DNA from: Mageeibacillus sp. UBA6980
GTDB lineage: Bacteria > Bacillota > Clostridia > Saccharofermentanales > Saccharofermentanaceae
Direction of reading: 5' to 3'
Assembly: GCA_002450095.1 (NCBI GenBank)
Contig: DJYK01000036.1
Location: 31,180 to 95,179 of the forward strand
DNA length: 64,000 nt
A model generated the notes under the pieces. It was not told the DNA's origin. It saw only the letters and a program-made list of their open reading frames with translations, and searched no databases. Below are positions 32,480 to 41,015 of the stretch, piece after piece. The translations under genes were made by a program, and so were the position numbers. Within the stretch, counting starts at the first letter, position 1; every line of letters starts with the position of its first letter.

Positions 32480-33344
32480 ACGTCGTTCTGACCTGCTCGA
32501 GAAATCTCTGCTCTATGGGACTGAAAGTCTTATTACGGTTCCATATCAGATACAATTCTGATCGAAGTTCCGGGGAAAGAGGTCTGAACACGATATCGCT
32601 TCCCTCAGTATTTATGAGATCTTTGAAAGTAAGCAGTATTCCGAGGTTTTCCTTCGCGAAGACGGAACCGTTATAAGAAAGACGGAATGATCCTTCCAAA
32701 GACAATTCATCATACTTATCTTCGGCCCATGCTTTGATCTCGTTATTCCAGCTTTGTTCCGAGACAAACAGAGGCTGCCCGATAAGGTCCGACACCTTGA
32801 TCGATCGCTTCTTAGAAAGGGGATGGGAGGCTGGGATAATCGCGCCCCACAGATCTGACTTGGGAAAGCGGATGCTGTCATATTTGCTGCTGTCGGGGGC
32901 TTCACAGAGCACGGCAAAATCCAGAAGGCCTTTATCGAGTTTTTCGGTGACCTGCTCGGTATCTCCGCTTGTAATGTGATATGTAAGATGCGGGTACTGT
33001 TTCTTTAGCTTATATATCTCCCGCGCGAGGTATCTGATCTGATAGCTTTCCGCGAGTCCCAGGTAGATGTCGCCTCCCGTAATATCGTCAAGATTCGTGA
33101 ATTCCTGTTCTATCTTGTCAGCCATCGCGATGAGATCTGAGGCACGTTCCTTCAGCAAGTGTCCCTCCTCGGTAAGAGATATGCTGAAGCTGTGCCTTAC
33201 GAAAAGCTTTTTCCCGAGTTCTTCCTCGAGTGCCTTTAATGTCTTTGAGAGTGTCGGCTGTGATACGTGAAGCAGTTCGGCCGCCTTGGACATATTCTCT
33301 TCTCTTGCTACTGCCAGAAAGTATTTAAGGGTCTTGATCTCCAT
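32466..33344 (-). CDS. LysR family transcriptional regulator
   Basis: 292 residues. The N-terminal winged helix has the classic KYFLAVAREENMSKAAELLH and QPTLSKTLKALEEELG; the C-terminal part is a two-lobe effector domain. It diverges from the alpha/beta hydrolase at 33477; a palindrome of LysR type (33370-33392) lies between them. The likely targets are that hydrolase and itself. The effector is unknown. Confidence 0.92.
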   Translation of the reverse strand: MEIKTLKYFLAVAREENMSKAAELLHVSQPTLSKTLKALEEELGKKLFVRHSFSISLTEEGHLLKERASDLIAMADKIEQEFTNLDDITGGDIYLGLAESYQIRYLAREIYKLKKQYPHLTYHITSGDTEQVTEKLDKGLLDFAVLCEAPDSSKYDSIRFPKSDLWGAIIPASHPLSKKRSIKVSDLIGQPLFVSEQSWNNEIKAWAEDKYDELSLEGSFRLSYNGSVFAKENLGILLTFKDLINTEGSDIVFRPLSPELRSELYLIWNRNKTFSPIEQRFLEQVRTTFSSI

Positions 33345-33369
33345 TTTTATATCTTCCTCCGGATAGATG

Positions 33370-33392
33370 TGATATTCCGATATGGAATATCA
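33370..33392. promoter_or_regulatory. Palindromic operator between the LysR gene and the hydrolase
   Basis: TGATATTCC and GGAATATCA separated by five bases, a perfect 9-bp inverted repeat, 26 bases upstream of the LysR ATG and 85 bases before the hydrolase. LysR boxes are of the form T-N11-A, which fits. Confidence 0.7.
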
Positions 33393-33476
33393 TGATATAA
33401 ATATTATTCATTAGCGTAAATCATTGCAATCTTTTATTATTAAATTAATTATAAAAATATCCGGGAGGACTGGCAT

Positions 33477-34478
33477 ATGATCAGAAAAGAAGAATTGAAG
33501 CTTGTTACTGATTGGGATAAGACATTTCCTTTAAGCGATAAAGTCGATCACAGCAAGGTTACGTTTGTTAATCGTTACGGAATAACTCTGGCGGCGGATA
33601 TGTATATACCTAAGGATTCAGAGGGGAAGCTTCCCGCGGTTGCCGTATGCGGTCCTTTCGGAGCGGTTAAGGAGCAGTGTTCGGGACTTTATGCCCAGAC
33701 TCTGGCAGAAAGAGGGTTCCTTACCGTCGCTTTTGATCCTTCGTTTACCGGAGAGAGCAGCGGAACACCTCGTTATATGGCTTCCCCTGATATCAATACC
33801 GAGGACTTTATGGCTGCGGTGGATTTCCTGTCTTTGAACGACAGAGTCGATGCCGAGAGGATCGGCATCCTCGGGATCTGCGGTTGGGGCGGAATGGCGG
33901 TCAATACCGCAGCGCTTGATACCAGGATCAAGGCTACGATCGCTGTTACCATGTATGATATGACGCGCGTTAATGCTAAGGGGTATTTCGACAGTGAAGA
34001 CAGCGAGGACGCCCGTTATGCAAAGAAAGCTTCTATGTGCGCCAGAAGGCTTGAAGACCTTAAGGACGGCGAGTACACGCTCGGCGGCGGTGTGGTCGAT
34101 CCTCTTCCTGATGACGCTCCGTTCTTTGTTAAGGATTATTACGACTACTATAAGACATCGAGGGGTTATCATGAGAGATCTCTTAATTCCAACGGAGGCT
34201 GGAATGTCATAGGATGCGAGTCGTTTATCAATCAGCCTATCCTTAAGTACAGCAATGAGATAAGAAGTGCGGTTCTCCTTATACACGGTGACAAGGCACA
34301 TTCCTGCTACTTCTCCAAAGATGCATATGAGGATATGATCAAAGACAGTAAATATACCGATAACAAGGAGCTCATGTTGATCCCGGGTGCCGTTCACACA
34401 GACCTTTACGACGGCGGAGAGAATAAAGTGATACCTTTTGATAAAATAGAGTCATTCTACAGGGAGTATCTTAAGTAA
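33477..34478 (+). CDS. Alpha/beta hydrolase with a cysteine in the nucleophile elbow
   Basis: 333 residues. The fold motifs are AFDPSFTGESSG, GILGICGWGGMA and a C-terminal HGDKAH with GAVHTDLYD for Asp and His. The nucleophile position, usually Ser in G-x-S-x-G, is Cys135 (GICGWGG), as in some YcjY/DLH-like hydrolases, for example dienelactone hydrolase. The substrate is unknown. It has CGGGAGG upstream of the ATG and is likely under LysR control. Confidence 0.85.
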   Translation: MIRKEELKLVTDWDKTFPLSDKVDHSKVTFVNRYGITLAADMYIPKDSEGKLPAVAVCGPFGAVKEQCSGLYAQTLAERGFLTVAFDPSFTGESSGTPRYMASPDINTEDFMAAVDFLSLNDRVDAERIGILGICGWGGMAVNTAALDTRIKATIAVTMYDMTRVNAKGYFDSEDSEDARYAKKASMCARRLEDLKDGEYTLGGGVVDPLPDDAPFFVKDYYDYYKTSRGYHERSLNSNGGWNVIGCESFINQPILKYSNEIRSAVLLIHGDKAHSCYFSKDAYEDMIKDSKYTDNKELMLIPGAVHTDLYDGGENKVIPFDKIESFYREYLK

Positions 34479-34976
34479 AGGCTCAAGCAGATAATCAAAG
34501 ATCAGGTATTTGATGAGGAGAGGGCTCTTTACGGAAGCCGTGATATCGAGGCCGTAAGACTTAAGTTTGACGGTCCGGCAGACGGTGAGAGTGCATTTAA
34601 GGAGAGCCGGAACATAACCGTTAAAGATTGTTTCTTTAATCTTCGCTATCCGTTCTGGCATGCAAAGAATGTAGTCATTAAAGACAGTATCGTCAAAGGA
34701 GAATACCTTGGCTGGTACTGTGAGAATGTGACCTTCATAAACTGTACGATAACCGGAACCCAGCCCCTGTGTTACTGCAAGGGACTGAAGCTTATAAACT
34801 GCAGGATGATCGACTGCGACCTTTCTTTTGAGAAGTCCGATGTCGATGCGGATATAGTTTCTTCCGTTACGAGTATTAAGAATCCCAAAAGCGGAAATAT
34901 CCGTGCAATCGCTGTCGGAGACCTTATCATGGATGATCCCGATGCACGTGCCGTTGTGACTGTTGATCCCCGATAA
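34479..34976 (+). pseudogene. Remnant of a DUF3737 gene, without a start codon and internally deleted
   Basis: The frame runs directly from the hydrolase stop: KQIIKDQVFDEERALYGS, then FNLRYPFWHAKN, and CENVTFINCTI, the pattern of DUF3737 beta-helix proteins. There is no ATG, GTG or TTG before the family start; the position of the initiator Met is CTC (34482). It has about 166 codons, whereas I recall about 270-285 for the family, with FWHAKN occurring twice; here only one copy is left. I infer a deletion by recombination between the two copies. Expression from the GTG at 34728 would give only an 82-residue tail. Confidence 0.65.
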
Positions 34977-35022
34977 ATGCATCTTGTGCACCTTCCGGTG
35001 CAACTTGAGCAGATTATAATAC

Positions 35023-35073
35023 ACTCCTTTTTCAAGTCTGGTAATGTAACACCATCAGACGCGAAAAAGGAGT
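35023..35073 (+). promoter_or_regulatory. Leader hairpin that hides the ribosome binding site of the next gene
   Basis: ACTCCTTTTTC (35023-35033) is perfectly complementary to GAAAAAGGAGT (35063-35073), which contains the AAGGAG of the hydrolase at 35080. Inside is a further GTCTG/CAGAC pairing. TATAAT at 35015-35020 could be a -10 box, though then the transcript would start inside the left arm. Confidence 0.55.
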
Positions 35074-35079
35074 TTATTT

Positions 35080-36027
35080 ATGAAAAAGGCAGTTAAGATA
35101 TTAGCGATTACAGCAGGTGTAATTGTGTTTCTGGGGGCAGCAGGTTCCGTCGGGATGGGAGGATATGTAGCAGACAGGATCCTTCATCAAAATGACGGGA
35201 AGGATACGCAGGATAACAGCGTAAAGCAGCTTGAGCTTTGGGGATATGATCTTGAGTCCTTTTACGGTAACTATGAAGGAACTGATATAAGTGCAACTGC
35301 TATGGATGGTAACGAGGTTCCGGCAACGTATTTTGATTATGACAGCGACAGATGCGTTATCCTTGTACACGGCGCAGGAGGAGACAGAGTCTGTATTTAT
35401 CCTCTTGCCGAAGAATATCTTGAGAGAGGATACGATGTTATCTCGATCGATCAGAGAGGCTGCGGGACCAACCCTGATGACAGAGTTACTTTCGGTATAA
35501 ATGAATCTCTCGATGTTGAAGCGATGGTCGAGTATGCAAGGGATGAGCTCATGTATGAGACGGTAATAGTACACGGACAGTCGATGGGAGCCCAGACTGT
35601 TGCGGTCTATGCATCAAATGTTGAAGAAGAATCTTCGGATGCAGCGGATGCTGTTATATTGGATAGTCCTGTTCCCGGTATGGAGCTTGTTCTTAAGGAA
35701 ATGTTCGGAGACGGCGATACAGACAGTTTTATCGCGAATTACCTCACGGGAACGAGTAAGATATTCATGGATCTGATCTACGGTATCGATTATGATGATG
35801 CCGATACGATAAATATAGTTGTTTCCGATAATATTCCCACGCTTGTAATCTGCTCGGATCGCGATGAGGTTTGCCTGCCTGATCAGGTTCAAATGATCTA
35901 TGATAATATATCATGCGAGGATAAGATGATCATTCATTTTGACAGCGCTCATATTGAAGGTATCATCGATCATCCCGAAGAGTATATGAATGGTGTAGAG
36001 GGATTTTTAAACGGTCTTGGCATATGA
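35080..36027 (+). CDS. Exported or anchored alpha/beta hydrolase
   Basis: 315 residues with an N-terminal hydrophobic segment (about 5-30) and no lipobox, so probably membrane-anchored with the domain outside. Catalytic triad: Ser168 (GQSMG), Asp in CSDRDEV and His in DSAHIEG. HGAGGD is the oxyanion-side motif. The ATG has AAGGAG seven bases upstream, sequestered in a hairpin. It overlaps the LytTR gene by four bases, so regulation may pass through that factor. Peptidase or esterase cannot be told apart. Confidence 0.87.
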   Translation: MKKAVKILAITAGVIVFLGAAGSVGMGGYVADRILHQNDGKDTQDNSVKQLELWGYDLESFYGNYEGTDISATAMDGNEVPATYFDYDSDRCVILVHGAGGDRVCIYPLAEEYLERGYDVISIDQRGCGTNPDDRVTFGINESLDVEAMVEYARDELMYETVIVHGQSMGAQTVAVYASNVEEESSDAADAVILDSPVPGMELVLKEMFGDGDTDSFIANYLTGTSKIFMDLIYGIDYDDADTINIVVSDNIPTLVICSDRDEVCLPDQVQMIYDNISCEDKMIIHFDSAHIEGIIDHPEEYMNGVEGFLNGLGI

Positions 36028-36494
36028 AGCTTAATCTGTTTGAAGACAAGAATAATCTTGATGAGCATGTTGATATCTATTACGCGAATATGCGTCCTGT
36101 TGTAAGACAGCTTATCGATACCGTTAATTCAGAGCGCCCGACACTGAACGGGCGCCCTGCCGACGAAGATCTTGATGACGGGGAAGAGGTGATGCTCGAC
36201 CCTAAGGAGATCTACTATCTGGATTATATAGACCGCAAGCTTTTTGCATATACGAGAACCGGTGTTTACCGTCTGATGAATACTTTGTCTTCTTGCGAGC
36301 AGATGCTGTGGAATTACGGCTTTGTCAGAGTTTCCAAGTCTAATCTTGTGAATATCTATAAGATCAAACAGTTGAAGCCCGATGTGAACATGAGAGTATA
36401 TGCATCCTTTGACAACGGGGAGAGGATCTGTATCAACAGAAGTTATAAGAAGAGCTTTAACGATTATCTTCTTAAGATGAGGAGACTTAAATAA
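36024..36494 (+). CDS. LytTR domain DNA-binding regulator
   Basis: 156 residues. The C-terminal half is the LytTR beta-domain: IYYLDYIDRKLFAYT, then FVRVSKSNLVNIYKIKQLKPD and RICINRSYKKSF, all typical. No receiver domain precedes it, so it is a one-component type. It is usually paired with a DUF3021 membrane protein, as here. The ATG overlaps the hydrolase stop. Confidence 0.9.
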   Translation: MKLNLFEDKNNLDEHVDIYYANMRPVVRQLIDTVNSERPTLNGRPADEDLDDGEEVMLDPKEIYYLDYIDRKLFAYTRTGVYRLMNTLSSCEQMLWNYGFVRVSKSNLVNIYKIKQLKPDVNMRVYASFDNGERICINRSYKKSFNDYLLKMRRLK

Positions 36495-36495
36495 T

Positions 36496-36912
36496 ATGGA
36501 GACTGTTAAGCGGTATATTGTTGAATTGTGCTGTGTATATACCTTGGTTTCCGTGCTCGGAGCCGTGGTAAATATCATGGCGGGAACGCAGACGAACAAC
36601 GCCAATGTGCTTATAATGTTCACCTCCTGCGCCATAGCCACATTTGTTTTGTATCTTCACAGGCTTTTCGACGGGGTAAGTCCTCTTGTCATGATTATCT
36701 TGCAGTATATTATCTCATGTGCGCTTATCGGAGCGATGCTTCTTATATTAAGCATCACGATAGAACCCATAACGCCCAAGGGCTGGTTCGAGTACTACCG
36801 TTCGTTTACGATCCCGTATATCTTTCTTGCCGGATTGTACTATTACAGGGTGTTTGCAGAGACAAAGGCACAGGATAAGCTTATAAAGCAGATCCAGGAA
36901 CAAGAGAAGTAA
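36496..36912 (+). CDS. DUF3021-type four-helix membrane protein
   Basis: 138 residues with four hydrophobic segments (about 8-28, 38-55, 65-88, 105-122) and a charged C-terminal tail. It starts one base after the LytTR stop; LytTR plus DUF3021 is a recurring pair in Firmicutes, where the membrane protein restrains the regulator. A hairpin (36901-36926, 10-bp stem) at the stop codon is a weak terminator candidate. Confidence 0.8.
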   Translation: METVKRYIVELCCVYTLVSVLGAVVNIMAGTQTNNANVLIMFTSCAIATFVLYLHRLFDGVSPLVMIILQYIISCALIGAMLLILSITIEPITPKGWFEYYRSFTIPYIFLAGLYYYRVFAETKAQDKLIKQIQEQEK

Positions 36913-36939
36913 GGAGACTTCTCTTGTTCCCGTTTAAGA

Positions 36940-39900
36940 TCATTCGGATGTGTCCTTTGTCAGGATCTTGACAAAATCGCTGTTCGGCACGGGTTTGCTG
37001 AAGTAGTATCCCTGAACTATATCACAACCTAATTCTTTAAGACCGAGATACTGTTCTTCCGTCTCAACGCCTTCTGCCACGACCGGTACCTGCAGATAGT
37101 TTGCTATATCTATTATGAGCTCTATCATCTTAATGTCTTTCTTCTGCCCGAAGGCATTTCTGACGAATGTCATATCGAGTTTAAGGGCATCGATCGGAAG
37201 AGTGGATATCATTCCGAGGGAAGAGTAACCTGTACCGAAATCATCCATCTCGATCCTGAATCCCATGCTCATACCGCGAAGTTCTCTTGCCATGGAGATG
37301 ACCTGCTCGGAATCGCCCGTATAAGCTGATTCGGTGATCTCGAGGATTATATCGTTAACGGTCAGATCGTGAGAAGACAGGATCTCGCTGAATATCTCCT
37401 TGAGATTAGGCATCAGCATGTCTATTCTCGATACGTTTACCGATACGGGAACACTTTTGCCGAACAGTTCTTTCCATTCTCTTATCTGAGCGGCGGTCGT
37501 ATTCCAAACGTATTTGTCGAGTTCGAGTATCAGACCGTTCTCTTCAAGGAGCGGAATGAATATCCCCGGATTTATCATTCCGAGTTCAGGGTGATCCCAG
37601 CGGACCAATGCCTCTGCGCTCGCGAGGACCGGCTTATCTCCTGTGATATCGAATTTGGGCTGATAGTAAACAAGGAAATGCCGTTCCTCGATCGAGCTTC
37701 TGAAATCTTCCACGAGCCTCTCGTTATACAGAGCCGCTTTATGGAGCTGATCGTCGTATATTCCTATATTATTGTTGTAGTTGTTCTTGACGCTGTCCGC
37801 CGCCATCTTGGCCCTGTCGAATCGTCTGTCGACATCAAGGGTCTTGTCGACATTGGAATAAACACCCATTCGAAGCCTTACGATATCCTTAGTCGAATCG
37901 TCGCCGGATATATCTTTGGATATCTTCTCCAGAAGGGCGGGGAGGTCATCGGTATGCGGACAATAAAGAAGGAAAGTATCGGCTTCTCTGTGGCAGCCGA
38001 GACCGTCGATCTTACGTGCGATCTGACGAATGCGCTCACCGATCCTTCTGAGTACGTCGTCTCCGTATGGTTTACCGTATCTTTCATTGATGATATGGAA
38101 GCGGTTAACGTCGATAACGATAGCATCCGTCATCTGTTCCTCGTTATGCTGATCGTAGATCTTTACATAGCTGTTAAAGTATTCAACGTTAAACAGCTTC
38201 GTAAGGCTGTCTCTTTCGGTGGACTGAATGATGTTCCTGTCTTCCGTAAGCTCTATGCATTTGTTGACTCGTGCCATTACAACTTCCCACTCGGGATATG
38301 GCTTCGGAATGAAGTCGATGGCACCTGCCTTCAGACATTCGACTTCCGCTTTATGATCCGATGTAAGAACGATTACGGGGATCTCCTTAAAAGCTGGTTC
38401 TTCTTTCATTATGTGAAGAACTTCAAGTCCGTCCATCTTCGGCATCTTGAGATCCAGAAGAACAAGAGCGATCTCGGATGAGAATTCCTGCAGTTTCTCT
38501 ATCGCTTCGATACCGTCTGAAGCAAACAGGATATCATAAGAATCTTCAAGTGCATTTCCGAGAAGTGCCTGATTAACAAACTCATCGTCAACAATGAGGA
38601 TATGTTTTCTTATCTGAAGGAGCGCAAGACCGTCATCCCGATCGGTGACGGCTGTTTCTTCTTTGTCGCTCTCGTCATCTCTGGTAACGGCTCCTAAGCT
38701 CTTCAGATTCTTTTTTTCCTCATACATGAGACTGTCTGCTCTCTCGAAGACATTATGGAAGTTCTTGTCCGTAGACGGATCGTAGATCGCGCAGCCGCCG
38801 GATACGACCGCTCCGCCGGATGAAATATGCTTGACTGACAGGTCGTGCAGAACCTGCATGAGAAGATTTCTGTTATCGTAATCCGTTCCCGTAAGAATGG
38901 CGGTAAACTCATCTCCGCCGATCCTGAAGACCGGACTGTGCTCAAATATGTCGCATATCATCTTGCAGGCCGACTTAATATATTCGTCTCCTGCCTGGTG
39001 TCCCAATGTATCGTTGATCTTCTTAAGGCCGTTAACGTCACAGACAACAACGGCGAAAGTCATGTTCGGGTCTCCGGCAAGATTCTCGTTCATGTTCTTT
39101 TCTTTGGTTATGAATGCATGCTTGTTCTTGACACCGGTCATCGGATCCGTGTTGGCGATGTGCTCGTTCTCGCGACTTCTCTTGTTGAGATAAGAGTGAT
39201 TAGTAAGCATGATTATAAGGGCAAATCCGAACATTGATACGGCGATCATCATAGTTCTGTTATCGCCTTCCTGCTGTTTGTTGATCTGATCCTCTATATA
39301 TGCTCTGTCGGTTTCTCTTGATAAGCTTGTATCGGTCTGCTCGTAATGGTCGTTGATGTTGTTGATCACCCTGTTGTTCGATTCGAGCATCGACTGTCTC
39401 ATCCAGATCATGGCAATGACCAGTACGAGCGACAGAAGGGCGACCCAGACGATAACCGAGTGTCCGAATCTCTTTTCTCTGTCCTTAGACAATATGCTTC
39501 TAAGGAAGACAAAACCGAGAACAGCCCATGCTATAAAGAGAAAATAAGTCTCCTTTGACATGGATGATACGGATATAAAGCTCTGCAAGACCATATATGC
39601 GCCGAAGAGTATCATAATGACAACGCCTGCCACGCCGAACCTTCTTTCCGTGACATGGCCGGAACGTCCTGCCGTAGAAGCGGCACTTGCGGCTACGATC
39701 GCATATATAAGCGTAGCTCCGATTGTAGTTACGTCAACGATCCAGCCGATCGCGGTCCTTCCTACCAGAGGTATAAGCAGGGAGATGCCGGCAACGAGGA
39801 GAATCGCATTGTACGGGTTATTCTTTGAATTGAGTTTTGAAACGCTTGAAGGGAGGATGTGGTCCTTGCTCATAGCGTAGAACAGTCTGCTCAGAGCAAA

Positions 39901-40866
39901 GAAGTTACCGATCAGACTCGATATAACGAGAGCCAAGAGAGCAAGCATCAGGAGGAAGACGCCCGGATCTCCGAGGTAGGTCTTCGCGGCGTAGAACGGC
40001 GGCAGTGCTTCGATCCCGCTGAGATTGCTAAGATCATTTATGTATTCGAACCAGCTGCCGTAAGAATCAGGATAAGCCGTAACCGAGAGAATGGTTACGA
40101 GAATATATAGAACTGCAACAGAGATGATCGATACGGTAAGGATCTTTGTGATCTTACTGTGTTCAAAATCATATTCCGAAGATGCATGTGATATGCTCTC
40201 GAATCCAATGAAAGCCCACGGAGTGATAAATGTGATCTTCAATATCTGTGTGAGGGCATTCTCATCCGGTATGAATGAAGGAGAGGTATTAGCGAGCCCG
40301 CCTCCGAATATCGAAGCCGCAAATACTATAAGTATTACCGCTGATATTATTACTGCCAGTGCAATCATGATAATGTTTACGGCTTTTTTGAAATTGATAC
40401 AAATAAGAGCCGTCAGAGCGATGGCAACCGATGAGAGTAAGGCTTCCCCTATATAGACGTCGTATCCGAACAACGTATACAGTTTGCCGACTCTGAATAT
40501 GCCTCCGAGAAATATTCGTCCGAACAGCGGGAGGGAAGTGGCATTGGCCCACAACACGGCAAAATATGTCATTGCGAGGAACCATACAGCCAGGAAACCC
40601 TGATCGTATCCGAAAGATTCCTTGGCATATGTATAAACGCCGCCTGCATCGGGATAAGTCTTTATAAGGTAAGCGTAGCATCTGCCTATGATAAGCATTA
40701 CAACGGTACCGATCACGATACCGAGTACGCTTCCGACCGGGCCGGCCTGCGCGAGATAGGAGCTGCTTGTGACAACAAGTGAACCCCAGCCTACGCTGCT
40801 GCCTATGGCAAAGGCCCAAATTGTTATCGGGGACATATGTTTGCTGAGAACTCTGTTATCTTCCAT
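36940..40866 (-). CDS. Fusion of an APC amino-acid permease with GGDEF, receiver, degenerate GGDEF and EAL domains
   Basis: 1308 residues in one frame. Residues 1-480 form a full APC-type permease (start GSSVGWGSLVVTSS, then PDAGGVYTYAKESFG). A short outer loop and another helix (about 540-560) lead into the cytoplasm. Next come GGDEF 1 (GGDEF at 650-654, intact), a receiver domain (Asp805 in LLDLKMPKMDG), a second GGDEF-like domain with READTF at 960-965 (inactive) and an EAL domain (EAL at 1085-1087, with ITES, MDDFGTGYSS and AEGVE kept). It could thus make and degrade cyclic di-GMP. I infer that solute binding or transport controls this output. GAGG lies nine bases before the ATG, and an extended -10 (TGATATAAT) is upstream. 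Confidence 0.92.
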   Translation of the reverse strand: MEDNRVLSKHMSPITIWAFAIGSSVGWGSLVVTSSSYLAQAGPVGSVLGIVIGTVVMLIIGRCYAYLIKTYPDAGGVYTYAKESFGYDQGFLAVWFLAMTYFAVLWANATSLPLFGRIFLGGIFRVGKLYTLFGYDVYIGEALLSSVAIALTALICINFKKAVNIIMIALAVIISAVILIVFAASIFGGGLANTSPSFIPDENALTQILKITFITPWAFIGFESISHASSEYDFEHSKITKILTVSIISVAVLYILVTILSVTAYPDSYGSWFEYINDLSNLSGIEALPPFYAAKTYLGDPGVFLLMLALLALVISSLIGNFFALSRLFYAMSKDHILPSSVSKLNSKNNPYNAILLVAGISLLIPLVGRTAIGWIVDVTTIGATLIYAIVAASAASTAGRSGHVTERRFGVAGVVIMILFGAYMVLQSFISVSSMSKETYFLFIAWAVLGFVFLRSILSKDREKRFGHSVIVWVALLSLVLVIAMIWMRQSMLESNNRVINNINDHYEQTDTSLSRETDRAYIEDQINKQQEGDNRTMMIAVSMFGFALIIMLTNHSYLNKRSRENEHIANTDPMTGVKNKHAFITKEKNMNENLAGDPNMTFAVVVCDVNGLKKINDTLGHQAGDEYIKSACKMICDIFEHSPVFRIGGDEFTAILTGTDYDNRNLLMQVLHDLSVKHISSGGAVVSGGCAIYDPSTDKNFHNVFERADSLMYEEKKNLKSLGAVTRDDESDKEETAVTDRDDGLALLQIRKHILIVDDEFVNQALLGNALEDSYDILFASDGIEAIEKLQEFSSEIALVLLDLKMPKMDGLEVLHIMKEEPAFKEIPVIVLTSDHKAEVECLKAGAIDFIPKPYPEWEVVMARVNKCIELTEDRNIIQSTERDSLTKLFNVEYFNSYVKIYDQHNEEQMTDAIVIDVNRFHIINERYGKPYGDDVLRRIGERIRQIARKIDGLGCHREADTFLLYCPHTDDLPALLEKISKDISGDDSTKDIVRLRMGVYSNVDKTLDVDRRFDRAKMAADSVKNNYNNNIGIYDDQLHKAALYNERLVEDFRSSIEERHFLVYYQPKFDITGDKPVLASAEALVRWDHPELGMINPGIFIPLLEENGLILELDKYVWNTTAAQIREWKELFGKSVPVSVNVSRIDMLMPNLKEIFSEILSSHDLTVNDIILEITESAYTGDSEQVISMARELRGMSMGFRIEMDDFGTGYSSLGMISTLPIDALKLDMTFVRNAFGQKKDIKMIELIIDIANYLQVPVVAEGVETEEQYLGLKELGCDIVQGYYFSKPVPNSDFVKILTKDTSE

Positions 40867-40959
40867 AATGCGTGTCCTCGACTGTTTAATTTATAAATAA
40901 ATTATATCAGCTTAAAAATTTATAATTATAAATAAACAGTAAATGAAGAGACCAAACAG

Positions 40960-41008
40960 AAATCGTTACAGATCGTGTATCTGCTTCGAGAAATCCCCTT
41001 AACGATTT
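40960..41008 (-). terminator. Possible terminator after the citrate synthase gene
   Basis: Outer 9-bp stem AAATCGTTA/TAACGATTT with an inner hairpin CAGAT/ATCTG. The T-run on the minus strand is poor, so this is a weak candidate. Confidence 0.35.
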
Positions 41009-41015
41009 ATCTTAT

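Noticed and set aside
34728..34976. An 82-codon gene of its own
   Set aside because: It is only the C-terminal part of the DUF3737 remnant, and the frame continues upstream with family sequence.
36901..36926. Hairpin at the DUF3021 stop codon as a firm terminator
   Set aside because: The stem is good (10 bp), but TTCCCGTTT is a poor T-run; it is mentioned only under that gene.
37369..38481. A 370-codon open frame on the plus strand inside the permease/EAL gene
   Set aside because: It is antisense to conserved REC, GGDEF and EAL motifs, has no ribosome site and codes no recognisable domain.
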